A stretch of 64,000 bases of DNA from Arthrobacter sp. (lineage in GTDB: Bacteria; Actinomycetota; Actinomycetes; Actinomycetales; Micrococcaceae), in contig JAITLQ010000008.1 in NCBI GenBank assembly GCA_031277795.1, positions 1 through 64,000 of the forward strand. The letters are read 5' to 3'. The notes beneath the pieces were generated by a model. That model saw only the letters and a list, made by a program, of their open reading frames with translations. It ran no database searches and had not been told where the DNA came from. A program made the translations under genes and the position numbers. This document shows, piece after piece, positions 46,502 through 54,664 of the stretch. Every line of letters begins with the position of its first letter. Position 1 is the first letter of the stretch.

Positions 46502-47101
46502 TCAGCCGATGAGGCTGCGGCGCCCCTCGAAGGCGCGGCCCAGGGTGACCTCGTCGGCGTACTCGAGGTCGCCGCCCACGGGAAGGCCGGAGGCGAGGCG
46601 CGTGACCTTGATGCCCAGGGTCTTCAGGGTGCGGGCCAGGTAGGTGGCCGTGGCTTCACCCTCGAGGTTGGGGTCGGTGGCGACGATGATCTCCTGGATC
46701 GTGTCGTCCGAGAGGCGCGTGAGCAGCTCGCGGATGTGCAGCTGATCCGGGCCGATGCCCGCCATGGGATTAATGGAGCCGCCGAGCACGTGATAGCGGC
46801 CGCGGTAGCTGCGCGTGCGCTCCACGACCATGACGTCCTTGGATTCCTCCACGACGCACAACACGCTGGGATCGCGGCGCGCGTCGAGGCAGATGCCGCA
46901 GCGCTCCGCCTCGGTCACGTTGAAGCAGACCTCGCAGAAGTGGACCTTGTCCTTCACCGTGCGGATGTTCTCCGCCAGGCGCAGCATGTCGTCCTTGTCG
47001 GCCTCCAGGATGTGGAAGGCGATGCGCTGCGCCGACTTGGGGCCGATGCCGGGCAGGCGACCCAACTCGTCGATGAGGTCCTGAACTGCACCCTCGTACA
47101 C
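46502..47101 (-). CDS. recR: Recombination mediator RecR
   Basis: RecR of 199 residues: acts with RecF and RecO to load RecA at gapped DNA. N-terminal HhH region [19 protein letters not shown], zinc finger CEVC...CGIC (about 57-72), Toprim domain and the C-terminal Walker B-like [15 protein letters not shown] are all present. Starts with GTG preceded by GAGGAG. It lies 32 bases after dnaX, the classic dnaX-recR arrangement; the usual ybaB gene between them is missing. Confidence 0.96.
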   Translation of the reverse strand: MYEGAVQDLIDELGRLPGIGPKSAQRIAFHILEADKDDMLRLAENIRTVKDKVHFCEVCFNVTEAERCGICLDARRDPSVLCVVEESKDVMVVERTRSYRGRYHVLGGSINPMAGIGPDQLHIRELLTRLSDDTIQEIIVATDPNLEGEATATYLARTLKTLGIKVTRLASGLPVGGDLEYADEVTLGRAFEGRRSLIG

Positions 47102-47133
47102 GGCTCAAACTCCTCGCGAAAAGACCAGCGGAT

Positions 47134-50100
47134 TTAGCGTCTGCGCTGCTCGATGGGCTGGCCGCTCTGGTCCAGCTCCACGATCAGCGTGGCGTCCAGG
47201 AGGCGTTCAAGCGCCGCCCGGCCAAACGTGGTCGAGTTCTCGAGTTCCTCGTCGTCCTCGCTCGGAACAAAATCGACCGGTTCGGATTCTACCGGCGGGG
47301 CCTGACGACCGCCGCGTGGCGCACCCCATTCCGCCGCCGGCGCACTCGCCTGGGCGCGCGCCATGAGCTCCTGGTACTTGGACTTGCGCCCGGTCCGCGC
47401 CTCCTTGGCGGGGGCGGGGGCCTCCTCCGGGGCACCCTGCGGAGCCGAACCCCAGCTGGTGCTCGGGGCCTGGCCCCATCCAAGGCCCGACGGCGCGGGG
47501 GCGGCCGGGGCGCCGCCGGCACCATGGGTGCCACCGGGGGTGGTGCCCGGCGCTCCGCCCGGCAGGGGAGCAGCGGGCGCCTCGCCCGGCTGGGCGGGGC
47601 TCGGCGCGGCGGCCCGTTCCGGAGCGGCCGCGCGTGCGGCGGGAGCGCTGGGTGCGGGGGCCGCCGGGCGCTCCTGCGAGGGAGTGTGCTCGGGGGCGAG
47701 CCTCGCCCCGCCGGGGACGGGTGTCGCCGGGGCTTCGGCGGCCGCCGCCTGCGAAGTGGGACGCGGCGCGGGAGCTGCCGAACTGCTCGCGGCGGGCATC
47801 GGTGCCGCGAGGCCCCCGGCCTGCGAGGCAGGGCGTGGCGCGGGAGCTGCCGGGCGCTCGTGGACCGGGGTCGAGGCGGCAGGAGTCGCGGGGCTGGGGG
47901 CCGCGGTCGGTGCCTGGCGCTGGGCCTGCGTCTCCCGGGGCGCCGCGGCGGCGCGAGGGGCTTGGGGGGCGCGCGATGAGCGGCTCGGTGCCAGCTCCCA
48001 CGCCGAGTCGACGGGAGGGACGTCCTCGCCGTACGGGTCCCAGGGCTCCTCCTGGTCCGTGAGCAGGCGCGGATCGATGGCCGGGCGTGCGGGCGACGGC
48101 GCGGGCTCGTTGACAGCTTGCTGTCGAGCGGCCTGCGGCGCCGGTGCGGCGGCTTGCTCGGAGGGCTGTTCGGTGGCCGCAGCCGGCTCGGCAGGCGCCG
48201 GCGTCGTGGCGGTCGGCCGCTCGGGTGCCGGTGCGACGGCCCGCTCGGTGGGTTCGGGCGCCGCGGGGTGAGCCACCGCCGCGTCGGCGGGCGTGGAATC
48301 GGGGCCCTGAGCGGCGGCGGTCGGTGCCGACGCGGCCGTGCGCTCAGCCGTGGGGGCCTGCGCCGCCGAGTCGTGGGACTGCCCAGGCGCTGCGGACTGC
48401 CCGGGCGCGGGAGCGGACCCACTTCCGTGGCCCGTCAGCTCGGGACCTGAGGACCGGGGAACGAAGGGGGAGGATGCGGGAGCGACCGGGGAGGCCGGCG
48501 CGGGCCGGCCGTCAGCTTTTGGGCCGCCCTCACCGCCCTGGGTGACGTCGATCTCGGGGTCGACGCCGAGCACCTCGCGGATGCTCGCCCTGACCAGGTC
48601 CACCGCCTCGGGCCGCGAACGGAAGGCCGTGAGCGGGCCGGGGTGGGCGAAGGCCAGCACGAGGGTGCGGCCGTCGAAGCCGGCCAGAGAGACGTGCGGC
48701 TGAACCATCGACCACACGAACTTTCGCGAGTCCTTGAGGTGGTCCATGATCTGCGGCCAGGCGCGGCGGAACATCTCCACCGAACCGGCGCCGCCCGCGG
48801 GGTGCGGGACGTCGCCGCCCTGAGTCGGTGCACCACCCTGCGCGGGTGCGCCGTGCTGCTCGGTGAACTCGGGCCGAGCGGTGGGCTGGGTCTGCTGCGG
48901 TGCCTGTTGCTGGGGCTGCTGGGGTGCGCGTTCCTGCGGTGCTGGTGCCTGCCGCGCTTGGGCGGCCAGCCGCGGATCGGGCGTCGCGGCCCGGGGCTGA
49001 GCCGGGGCCTGCGGGGCGCTCTGCTGCGGCGCGGGCGCCTGGCGCTGAGCGGGGGCCGACGGCTGGGCGGGTGCCTCGGTCGGCTGCGCGGCGGTGGGTG
49101 CGGCGGGCGCTGCCGGTGAGGCGGCCTCCGGTGCGGCGGAACCCTGCTGACGCTGCTCCGGCGCGGGGGCCTGCTGCTGCGCCGGCGCGCGCTGGGCGTC
49201 GCGCTGCGTGAAGCTCGGCTCGGACGGCTGAGCGTTCTTGGCCGCGGCGGCCGCCATGGCGCGCTGCGCGAACTCGCGGGCCTTGGCCACGTGGTCCTCG
49301 CCGCCCTCGATGGGCGAGGCGTCCAGCGGGGCGCCCTTGAAGGTGGGGTCGACGAGGGGTCCCTCGCCGAGGGAGGGCGCCTGGCGCTGCGGTGCCGGCG
49401 CGGCCGGGGCCTCGGGGGTCGAGATCGGCGGGGCGGCGGGAGCCGAGGCCCGCTGAGCGGCCAGCGGTGCGCCGTCCTGCGCGTCGAACGCCTGATCCTC
49501 CGGATACTCGATCGGCTCGAACTCGCCGTCGGAATCGTCCTCCGCCTCGGCCAGTTCCTCGGCCGTGGGGTGGAAGTCGGAGACGCCGCCGAAGTCAGCG
49601 GCGGCGGGCTCCTGCGCCGCCTGCTGGGGCAGCGGGGCGGCCGGGGCCTCCTGGGTCGGCGCGGCGGGGGCCTCGCCGGTCGGGGCCTGCAGCTGGGCGG
49701 GCGAGAAGCCCTGCGGCACCGGTGCGGCGGCGGGCTGGGGAGCTGCTGCCGGCTCAGCGGGCGAGAAGCCCTGCGGCACCGGTGCGGCGGCGGGCTCGGG
49801 GGCGGCCACCGGCTCGACGGGGTCCGCCTGCACGGGCGCCTCGGCCGGGTGCGAAGGCTGTGCGGCGGCTGCAACTGGCGCTGCTGCGGCTGGCGCCTCC
49901 GCGGCACGGGGCGCGGCAACGGGAGCGGCCGACGGCGCGGGCGCGGGCGCGGGCGGCGTCTCGTCCCCCTGCGCGGCGCGCAGAGCGCGGCGGGCGGCGG
50001 CGGCCCCGCCGCCCTGACCGGCCCACTCGGCCGGGGCTCCGGAACCGGGCGCCGACGGGGCGCCCGCGCCGGAAGGCGAGCCAACGCCGTCGGGCAGCGA

Positions 50101-51285
50101 ACCCGACTCAACGGGCGTGCCGGAGAAGTGCAGATTGCGCTCGAGGCGGTCCACGCGCGCGGCGAGGCCGCGCTCGGAGTCGTCCGCGGAGGGCAGCAGG
50201 AGGCGCGCGCAGAGCAGCTCGAGGTGCAGGCGCGGGCTCGTGGCGCCGGTCATCTCGGAGAGCGCCTGGTTGGTGACGTCGCCCCAGCGCGAGAGCTCGG
50301 AACCGCCAAGGCCCGTGGCCTGCGCCGCCATGCGCTCGAGCTGATCGGCGGGCACGCCGTGCAGCACGGTGGCGGCCTCGGGGCCCAGTGCGCGCACCAC
50401 GATGAGGTCGCGGAAGCGCTCGAGGAGGTCCTCCACGAAGCGGCGCGGGTCCAGGCCGGACTGAATGACGCGGTCGACGGCGCCGAAGACGGTCGCGGCG
50501 TCGCGGGCACCGAGCGCGTCAACGACGTCGTCGAGGAGCTCGGCGTGCGTGTAGCCGAGGAGCGAGACCGCGAGGTCGTAGGAGATGCCCTCGGCCGTGG
50601 CGCCGGCCATGAGCTGATCGAGCACTGAGAGGGTGTCGCGGCCCGAGCCGCCGCCCGCGCGGATGACGAGCGGCAGCACGCCGGGGGCCACCGCGATGCC
50701 CTCCGCGGCGCAGAGCTGCTCCACGTACTCCAGCATGGGCTCCGGGGCGATGAGCCGGAAGGGGTAGTGGTGCGTGCGCGAACGGATGGTCCCGATGACC
50801 TTCTCGGGTTCCGTGGTCGCGAAGATGAACTTGATGTGCTCCGGCGGTTCTTCGACGATCTTCAGCAGTGCGTTGAAGCCGGCCGAGGTCACCATGTGGG
50901 CCTCGTCGATGATGAAGATCTTGTAGCGGTCGCGGGCCGGGGCAAAGGTGGCGCGCTCGCGCAGATCGCGGGCGTCGTCGACGCCGCCGTGGCTCGCCGC
51001 GTCGATCTCGATGACGTCGAGGCTGCCGGCCGAGCCCGTGGCGAGGTCGACGCAGGAGGGGCACACGCCGCACGGCGTGGGCGTGGGGCCCTGCTCGCAG
51101 TTGAGGCAACGGGCCAGGATGCGCGCCGAGGTGGTCTTGCCGCAGCCGCGCGGGCCGGAGAAGAGGTAGGCGTGGTTCACGCGGTTCTTCGCCAGGGCGG
51201 TGCGCAGCGGCACCGTGACATGGTCCTGCCCGATGACGTCCTCGAAGGTGTCCGGACGGTAGCGGCGGTAAAGGGCAGTAGTCAC
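47134..51285 (-). CDS. dnaX: DNA polymerase III subunit gamma/tau, very long
   Basis: Clamp-loader subunit of 1383 residues, far longer than most DnaX proteins. The N-terminal AAA+ ATPase (about 1-370) has Walker A GPRGCGKTTSAR, the zinc module CLNCEQG...CGVCPSC, and Walker B IFIIDEAHMV. The rest alternates disordered Pro/Ala/Gln segments with one folded domain near 830-930 (RRAWPQIMDHLKDSRKFVWSMV, tau region). The C terminus ends LDATLIVELDQSGQPIEQ. A 20-residue unit (PVPQGFSPA...) is repeated at 49697-49797 in DNA of 60-base period. The start is GTG. No translational-frameshift site for gamma was identified. Confidence 0.95.
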   Translation of the reverse strand: MTTALYRRYRPDTFEDVIGQDHVTVPLRTALAKNRVNHAYLFSGPRGCGKTTSARILARCLNCEQGPTPTPCGVCPSCVDLATGSAGSLDVIEIDAASHGGVDDARDLRERATFAPARDRYKIFIIDEAHMVTSAGFNALLKIVEEPPEHIKFIFATTEPEKVIGTIRSRTHHYPFRLIAPEPMLEYVEQLCAAEGIAVAPGVLPLVIRAGGGSGRDTLSVLDQLMAGATAEGISYDLAVSLLGYTHAELLDDVVDALGARDAATVFGAVDRVIQSGLDPRRFVEDLLERFRDLIVVRALGPEAATVLHGVPADQLERMAAQATGLGGSELSRWGDVTNQALSEMTGATSPRLHLELLCARLLLPSADDSERGLAARVDRLERNLHFSGTPVESGSLPDGVGSPSGAGAPSAPGSGAPAEWAGQGGGAAAARRALRAAQGDETPPAPAPAPSAAPVAAPRAAEAPAAAAPVAAAAQPSHPAEAPVQADPVEPVAAPEPAAAPVPQGFSPAEPAAAPQPAAAPVPQGFSPAQLQAPTGEAPAAPTQEAPAAPLPQQAAQEPAAADFGGVSDFHPTAEELAEAEDDSDGEFEPIEYPEDQAFDAQDGAPLAAQRASAPAAPPISTPEAPAAPAPQRQAPSLGEGPLVDPTFKGAPLDASPIEGGEDHVAKAREFAQRAMAAAAAKNAQPSEPSFTQRDAQRAPAQQQAPAPEQRQQGSAAPEAASPAAPAAPTAAQPTEAPAQPSAPAQRQAPAPQQSAPQAPAQPRAATPDPRLAAQARQAPAPQERAPQQPQQQAPQQTQPTARPEFTEQHGAPAQGGAPTQGGDVPHPAGGAGSVEMFRRAWPQIMDHLKDSRKFVWSMVQPHVSLAGFDGRTLVLAFAHPGPLTAFRSRPEAVDLVRASIREVLGVDPEIDVTQGGEGGPKADGRPAPASPVAPASSPFVPRSSGPELTGHGSGSAPAPGQSAAPGQSHDSAAQAPTAERTAASAPTAAAQGPDSTPADAAVAHPAAPEPTERAVAPAPERPTATTPAPAEPAAATEQPSEQAAAPAPQAARQQAVNEPAPSPARPAIDPRLLTDQEEPWDPYGEDVPPVDSAWELAPSRSSRAPQAPRAAAAPRETQAQRQAPTAAPSPATPAASTPVHERPAAPAPRPASQAGGLAAPMPAASSSAAPAPRPTSQAAAAEAPATPVPGGARLAPEHTPSQERPAAPAPSAPAARAAAPERAAAPSPAQPGEAPAAPLPGGAPGTTPGGTHGAGGAPAAPAPSGLGWGQAPSTSWGSAPQGAPEEAPAPAKEARTGRKSKYQELMARAQASAPAAEWGAPRGGRQAPPVESEPVDFVPSEDDEELENSTTFGRAALERLLDATLIVELDQSGQPIEQRRR
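49697..49797. repeat. 60-base direct repeat in dnaX linker
   Basis: The stretch GGCGAGAAGCCCTGCGGCAC and its continuation occur twice, starting about 49700 and 49760, 60 bases apart, giving a 20-residue repeat in the disordered part of DnaX. Confidence 0.82.
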
Positions 51286-51501
51286 CCGCCCAGCCTACCG
51301 AGTCTGCCGACGGATCGCCGGGGCGGGTACCAGGGCTGTGACTGGTGCCCTCCCGCCGGGTCGGCCTGTGAGGGAAAGGAGCCGGGCCCGTGACACGCGC
51401 GGCGCCGTGGTGTTGCATGTGTGATGCACGCCACCGCAACCCGGGGCGGCACCGGCAACACCCCTGATCACGACCCAAACCCAACCTGGTGGAGGCATCC
51501 G

Positions 51502-52380
51502 ATGGCGATGAACAAGACGGTGGCGACCCCCGCGGAGGCGGTGGCCGACATCCCGGACGGAGCATCGCTCGCCGTGGGCGGCTTCGGCCTCTCCGGCAAC
51601 CCGATTCAGCTCATCGAGGCGCTCCTGGCTCAGGGCACGCGGGACCTCGACATCACCTCCAACAACTGCGGCGTGGACGGCTGGGGCCTCGGCGTGCTCC
51701 TCGCCGCCGGCCGCATCCGCAAGGTCCACGCCTCCTACGTGGGCGAGAACAAGGAGTTCGCGCGCCAGTACCTCTCCGGCGAGCTCGAGCTGGAGCTCAT
51801 GCCCCAAGGCACGCTCGCCGAGAAGCTGCGCGCCGGCGGCGCCGGCATCGCCGCCTTCTTTACGCGCACGGGCACCGGCACGCAGGTCGCCGAGGGCGGG
51901 CTGCCCCAAAAGTACGACGACGCTGGCAACGTGGTGCTCGCTTCCTCGCCCAAGGAGGTGCGCGCCTTTGCGCCCGGTGGGGAGGAGGCCGAGTACGTGC
52001 TCGAGGAGTCGATCGTCACCGACTACGCCCTCATCCACGCGGCCGTGGGGGATACCCATGGCAACCTCGTCTTCCACGAGGCGGCGCGGCAGTTCTCCCC
52101 GGTCGCCGCGATGGCCGGCAAGGTCTGCATCGCGCAGGTGGAAAAACTGGTTCAGCCGGGTCAGATCCACCCGGACGCCGTGCACCTGCCCGGCGTCTTT
52201 GTGCACCGTGTGGTCGAGGTGGGCCAGATCGAGAAGCGGATCGAGAAGCGCACCGTGCGGGCCGCCGAGCCCGCCTCCGGCGCCGCCGACCCGGCCCCGC
52301 CGGAAGGCGGGGGAGCGGCAGAACCCGGCCCCACGCCGTCGGGCGCTGGAGTCACCGCGGCGACCGGAACGGGGGCCTGA
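51502..52380 (+). CDS. 3-oxoacid CoA-transferase subunit A
   Basis: Alpha subunit of a class I CoA-transferase (SCOT type, 292 residues), moving CoA between succinyl-CoA and acetoacetate-type acids. The oxyanion segment [16 protein letters not shown] is at 22-37. The C-terminal 45 residues form a disordered Pro/Ala/Gly tail with a GCCGTCGGGC site, unusual for the family. ATG with GGAGG seven bases upstream. It is followed by subunit B after 2 bases. Confidence 0.92.
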   Translation: MAMNKTVATPAEAVADIPDGASLAVGGFGLSGNPIQLIEALLAQGTRDLDITSNNCGVDGWGLGVLLAAGRIRKVHASYVGENKEFARQYLSGELELELMPQGTLAEKLRAGGAGIAAFFTRTGTGTQVAEGGLPQKYDDAGNVVLASSPKEVRAFAPGGEEAEYVLEESIVTDYALIHAAVGDTHGNLVFHEAARQFSPVAAMAGKVCIAQVEKLVQPGQIHPDAVHLPGVFVHRVVEVGQIEKRIEKRTVRAAEPASGAADPAPPEGGGAAEPGPTPSGAGVTAATGTGA

Positions 52381-52382
52381 AC

Positions 52383-53009
52383 ATGGCGCTGACACGCGAG
52401 CAGATGGCGGCGCGCGCCGCGCAGGAACTGCGGGACGGGCAGTACGTGAACCTGGGGATCGGGCTGCCGACCCTGGTGCCGAACTACCTGCCGGAGGGCC
52501 GCACCGTGGTGCTGCAATCCGAGAACGGGATCCTCGGCGTGGGGCCGTACCCCACGGAGGATCAGGTGGATCCGGACCTCATCAACGCCGGCAAGGAGAC
52601 CGTCACGGTGCTCCCCGGGGCGAGCTTCTTCGACTCGGCGCTGAGCTTCGGGATGATCCGCGGCGGCAAGATCGACGCCGCGATCCTGGGCGCCATGCAG
52701 GTCTCGGCAAACGGCGACCTGGCGAACTGGATGATCCCAGGAAAGATGGTCAAGGGGCCGGGCGGCGCCATGGACCTGGTGCACGGGGCCAAGCGCGTGA
52801 TCGTGCTGATGGAGCACGTGGCCAAGGACGGTTCGTCCAAGGTGGTGCCTGAGTGCACGCTGCCGCTGACCGGGCGGGGCGTGGTGGATCGGATCATCAC
52901 GGACCTGGCGGTGCTCGACGTGACGCCGATCGGGCTGGCGCTCGTCGAGTGCGCGCCGGGCGTGACGCCGGAGGAGGTGCGGGCCGCGACGGCCGCGCCG
53001 ATCCTTTGA
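52383..53009 (+). CDS. 3-oxoacid CoA-transferase subunit B
   Basis: Beta subunit of 208 residues with the catalytic Glu47 in the SENGILGVG motif and the GLP/LP start [15 protein letters not shown]. With subunit A it forms the active heterotetramer for ketone-body or short 3-oxoacid use. Ends before a bidirectional hairpin and the convergent gluQ. Confidence 0.94.
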   Translation: MALTREQMAARAAQELRDGQYVNLGIGLPTLVPNYLPEGRTVVLQSENGILGVGPYPTEDQVDPDLINAGKETVTVLPGASFFDSALSFGMIRGGKIDAAILGAMQVSANGDLANWMIPGKMVKGPGGAMDLVHGAKRVIVLMEHVAKDGSSKVVPECTLPLTGRGVVDRIITDLAVLDVTPIGLALVECAPGVTPEEVRAATAAPIL

Positions 53010-53023
53010 TCGGTTCCATGAAA

Positions 53024-53082
53024 CTGCCGGATCGCTTCAGAGCTGCCGCAACCTTCGGGCCGTTCTGAAGCGATCGGGCCGT
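53024..53082. terminator. Bidirectional hairpin, family 4 copy 2
   Basis: An inverted repeat with imperfect left arm and conserved loop CAACCTTC and right arm GGCCGTTCTGAAGCGATCG. It lies between convergent genes, like copy 1 at 30843. Confidence 0.7.
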
Positions 53083-53099
53083 CACGAAGAAGCCTCCGA

Positions 53100-54005
53100 T
53101 CAGGCGCCGACCGGCGGCTCGAAGACCCAGGGCTCGCGCGGCAGCGTCGCAGGGTCGAAGGCGCCAACGGCGCGCGCGAGGGGACCGGCAGGCAGCCCCA
53201 GCGAGTCGAGCAAGAGGTCACGGACGCGCTCGCTGGAGAGCCCGACGTCGTGCAGCCGGGACAGCGTGACGGCCCCGTCGCGCTTGGCGAGGCGCTTGCC
53301 CTCGCCGTTGATGACGAGGGGGACGTGGGCGTAGCCGACCTCGGCCGCGGCCTCCGGGCCGTAGAGCAGGCCGCGCAGGTGCGCCTGGCGCGGCGAGGAG
53401 AAGGCGAGGTCGTCGGCGCGGACCACCTGGTCGACCCCGGAGAGGTGATCGTCGACGACCACGGCGAGGTTGTACGCGGGCGTGCCGTCGTTGCGCTGGA
53501 CCACCACGTCGTCCACGCGGCCCGTGACGGGGCCAAGCAGGGCGTCCTGCACCGTGATCTCTTCGTGCTCCGTGGCCAGGCGCCAGGCGGCGGGGCGCTC
53601 GAGGCGGCGCTGTGCGCGCTCGGCCTCGGAGAGGCGGCGGCACGTGCCGGGGTAGGCACCCGGCGGGGTGTGGGGAGCGCGCGGGGCGTCGAGGATGTCG
53701 CGGCGCGTGCAGAAGCACTCGTAGAGCAGGCCGCGCTCGCGCAGCGTGGCGAGGGCGTCGGCGTAGACGTCGAGGCGCTCGGACTGGCGCGGGGAGACGG
53801 TGTCGAAGCTCAGGCCGATCGCGGCGAGGTCGCGCAGCTGCGCCTCCTCGGCGCCGGCGGCCGTGCGGGCCGTGTCCAGGTCCTCGACGCGCAGGATGAA
53901 CTCGCGGCCGGTGGAGCGGGCGAAGAGCCAGGCCAGCATGGCGGTGCGCAGATTGCCCACGTGCAACTCGCCTGAGGGGCTGGGGGCGTAGCGGCCGGCA
54001 CCCAT
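53100..54005 (-). CDS. gluQ: Glutamyl-Q tRNA(Asp) synthetase
   Basis: GluQ-RS of 301 residues, a shortened glutamyl-tRNA synthetase lacking the anticodon domain, which attaches glutamate to the queuosine base of tRNA(Asp). The class I HIGH equivalent is APSPSGELHVGNL and the KMSKS equivalent is GKRLAKRDG; a CFCTR cysteine pair may bind zinc. GGAAG precedes the ATG. The upstream SRP RNA is transcribed the same way. Confidence 0.9.
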   Translation of the reverse strand: MGAGRYAPSPSGELHVGNLRTAMLAWLFARSTGREFILRVEDLDTARTAAGAEEAQLRDLAAIGLSFDTVSPRQSERLDVYADALATLRERGLLYECFCTRRDILDAPRAPHTPPGAYPGTCRRLSEAERAQRRLERPAAWRLATEHEEITVQDALLGPVTGRVDDVVVQRNDGTPAYNLAVVVDDHLSGVDQVVRADDLAFSSPRQAHLRGLLYGPEAAAEVGYAHVPLVINGEGKRLAKRDGAVTLSRLHDVGLSSERVRDLLLDSLGLPAGPLARAVGAFDPATLPREPWVFEPPVGA

Positions 54006-54061
54006 GGAACTTCCTTCGCGCTGGGGATGGAATCGTCTGGGGACGTTGTCTGGAGACGTTA

Positions 54062-54152
54062 AAGGCCCCTCATGCACCTGCCAGAGCCCATCTACCCTTG
54101 CTGCATTCCTGCCCTGGGGGAGTTCGACGAGATAGCACCACATGAGGGGCCG
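54062..54152 (-). ncRNA. ffs: SRP RNA (4.5S)
   Basis: Signal recognition particle RNA of about 90 bases. On the minus strand it reads GGCCCCTCATG at the 5' end, the Ffh-binding domain CAGGGCAGGAATGCAGCAAG with GGGTA, and CATGAGGGGCCT at the 3' end, which pairs with the start. It is the short bacterial type. The ffs, tRNA-Ser, dnaX and recR neighbourhood is a known conserved arrangement. Confidence 0.92.
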
Positions 54153-54158
54153 TCATTC

Positions 54159-54164
54159 AGTATA
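54159..54164 (-). promoter_or_regulatory. ffs promoter -10 box
   Basis: On the minus strand a consensus TATACT sits 7 bases before the start of the SRP RNA. No convincing -35 was found at the proper spacing. Confidence 0.55.
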
Positions 54165-54274
54165 GGCGCTCGACCGGCTCGGGCCGAATCGGGCGTGCGG
54201 CGGCCCCGAGGCCTGGCCGCGCGGCCCCAAACTTCCCCGTGATTCCGCGGAATGTGGCGGCCGAGTTGCCTCGA

Positions 54275-54305
54275 TTGGTGATCCGCCCCCGGTCTGGGCT
54301 AAGCT
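54275..54305 (+). promoter_or_regulatory. Possible tRNA-Ser promoter
   Basis: TTGGTG (54275-54280) and TAAGCT (54300-54305) are 19 bases apart and would start transcription about 25 bases before the tRNA. Weak. Confidence 0.3.
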
Positions 54306-54335
54306 TGTCTAGCCTGCTTCGCGCAGGTAAGCCAA

Positions 54336-54420
54336 GGAGGATTCGCCTAGCGGCCTATGGCGCACGCCTGGAACGCGTGTTGGGTTAACGCCCTCGGGGG
54401 TTCAAATCCCCCATCCTCCG
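54336..54420 (+). tRNA. tRNA-Ser (anticodon GGA)
   Basis: An 85-base tRNA with the long variable arm of serine tRNAs. Acceptor arm GGAGGAT pairs with ATCCTCC; the anticodon arm CACGC-CTGGAAC-GCGTG shows anticodon GGA, reading UCC/UCU; the T arm contains GGGGGTTCAAATCCCCC. The CCA end is not encoded. Confidence 0.95.
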
Positions 54421-54428
54421 CGGAAGAG

Positions 54429-54456
54429 AAGCCCGGAACCATCTGGTTCCGGGCTT
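54429..54456 (+). terminator. tRNA-Ser terminator
   Basis: AAGCCCGGAACC pairs perfectly with GGTTCCGGGCTT around ATCT, followed by CTTG. Nine bases past the tRNA. Confidence 0.85.
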
Positions 54457-54515
54457 CTTGCGTTGCCGGGAGGTTTTCCGTGTCAGCGCGGTCGCGGCGC
54501 GCGGGGCGACAAAGC

Positions 54516-54603
54516 GGTCCGATTTTCTGTTGAATCGGGGCCCCGACCGGTCGAATCAACAGAAAATCGGACCACATGGCGCGGCGCAACAGAACATCGG
54601 ACC
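54516..54603. repeat. Family 2 palindrome, copy 1, with trailing half-copy
   Basis: Perfect 18-base arms GGTCCGATTTTCTGTTGA (54516-54533) and its complement (54556-54573), then after a short spacer a further decayed right arm (CAACAGAACATCGGACC). The same design is seen at 63514-63601. Lies in a convergent gap. Confidence 0.88.
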
Positions 54604-54613
54604 ACGCAGAACG

Positions 54614-54651
54614 ACGACGCCGGGCGGGGCACCCAGCCCGCCCGGCGTCGT
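54614..54651 (-). terminator. Sulfatase operon terminator
   Basis: Perfect 15-base arms ACGACGCCGGGCGGG and CCCGCCCGGCGTCGT around an 8-base loop, 14 bases beyond the sulfatase stop. Confidence 0.85.
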
Positions 54652-54664
54652 CGGGTCTGTGACC

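Noticed and set aside
47363-48271. Long plus-strand frame opposite the dnaX tail
   Set aside because: Composition mirrors the Pro/Ala/Gln codons of dnaX; no ribosome site or domain, so it is a shadow.
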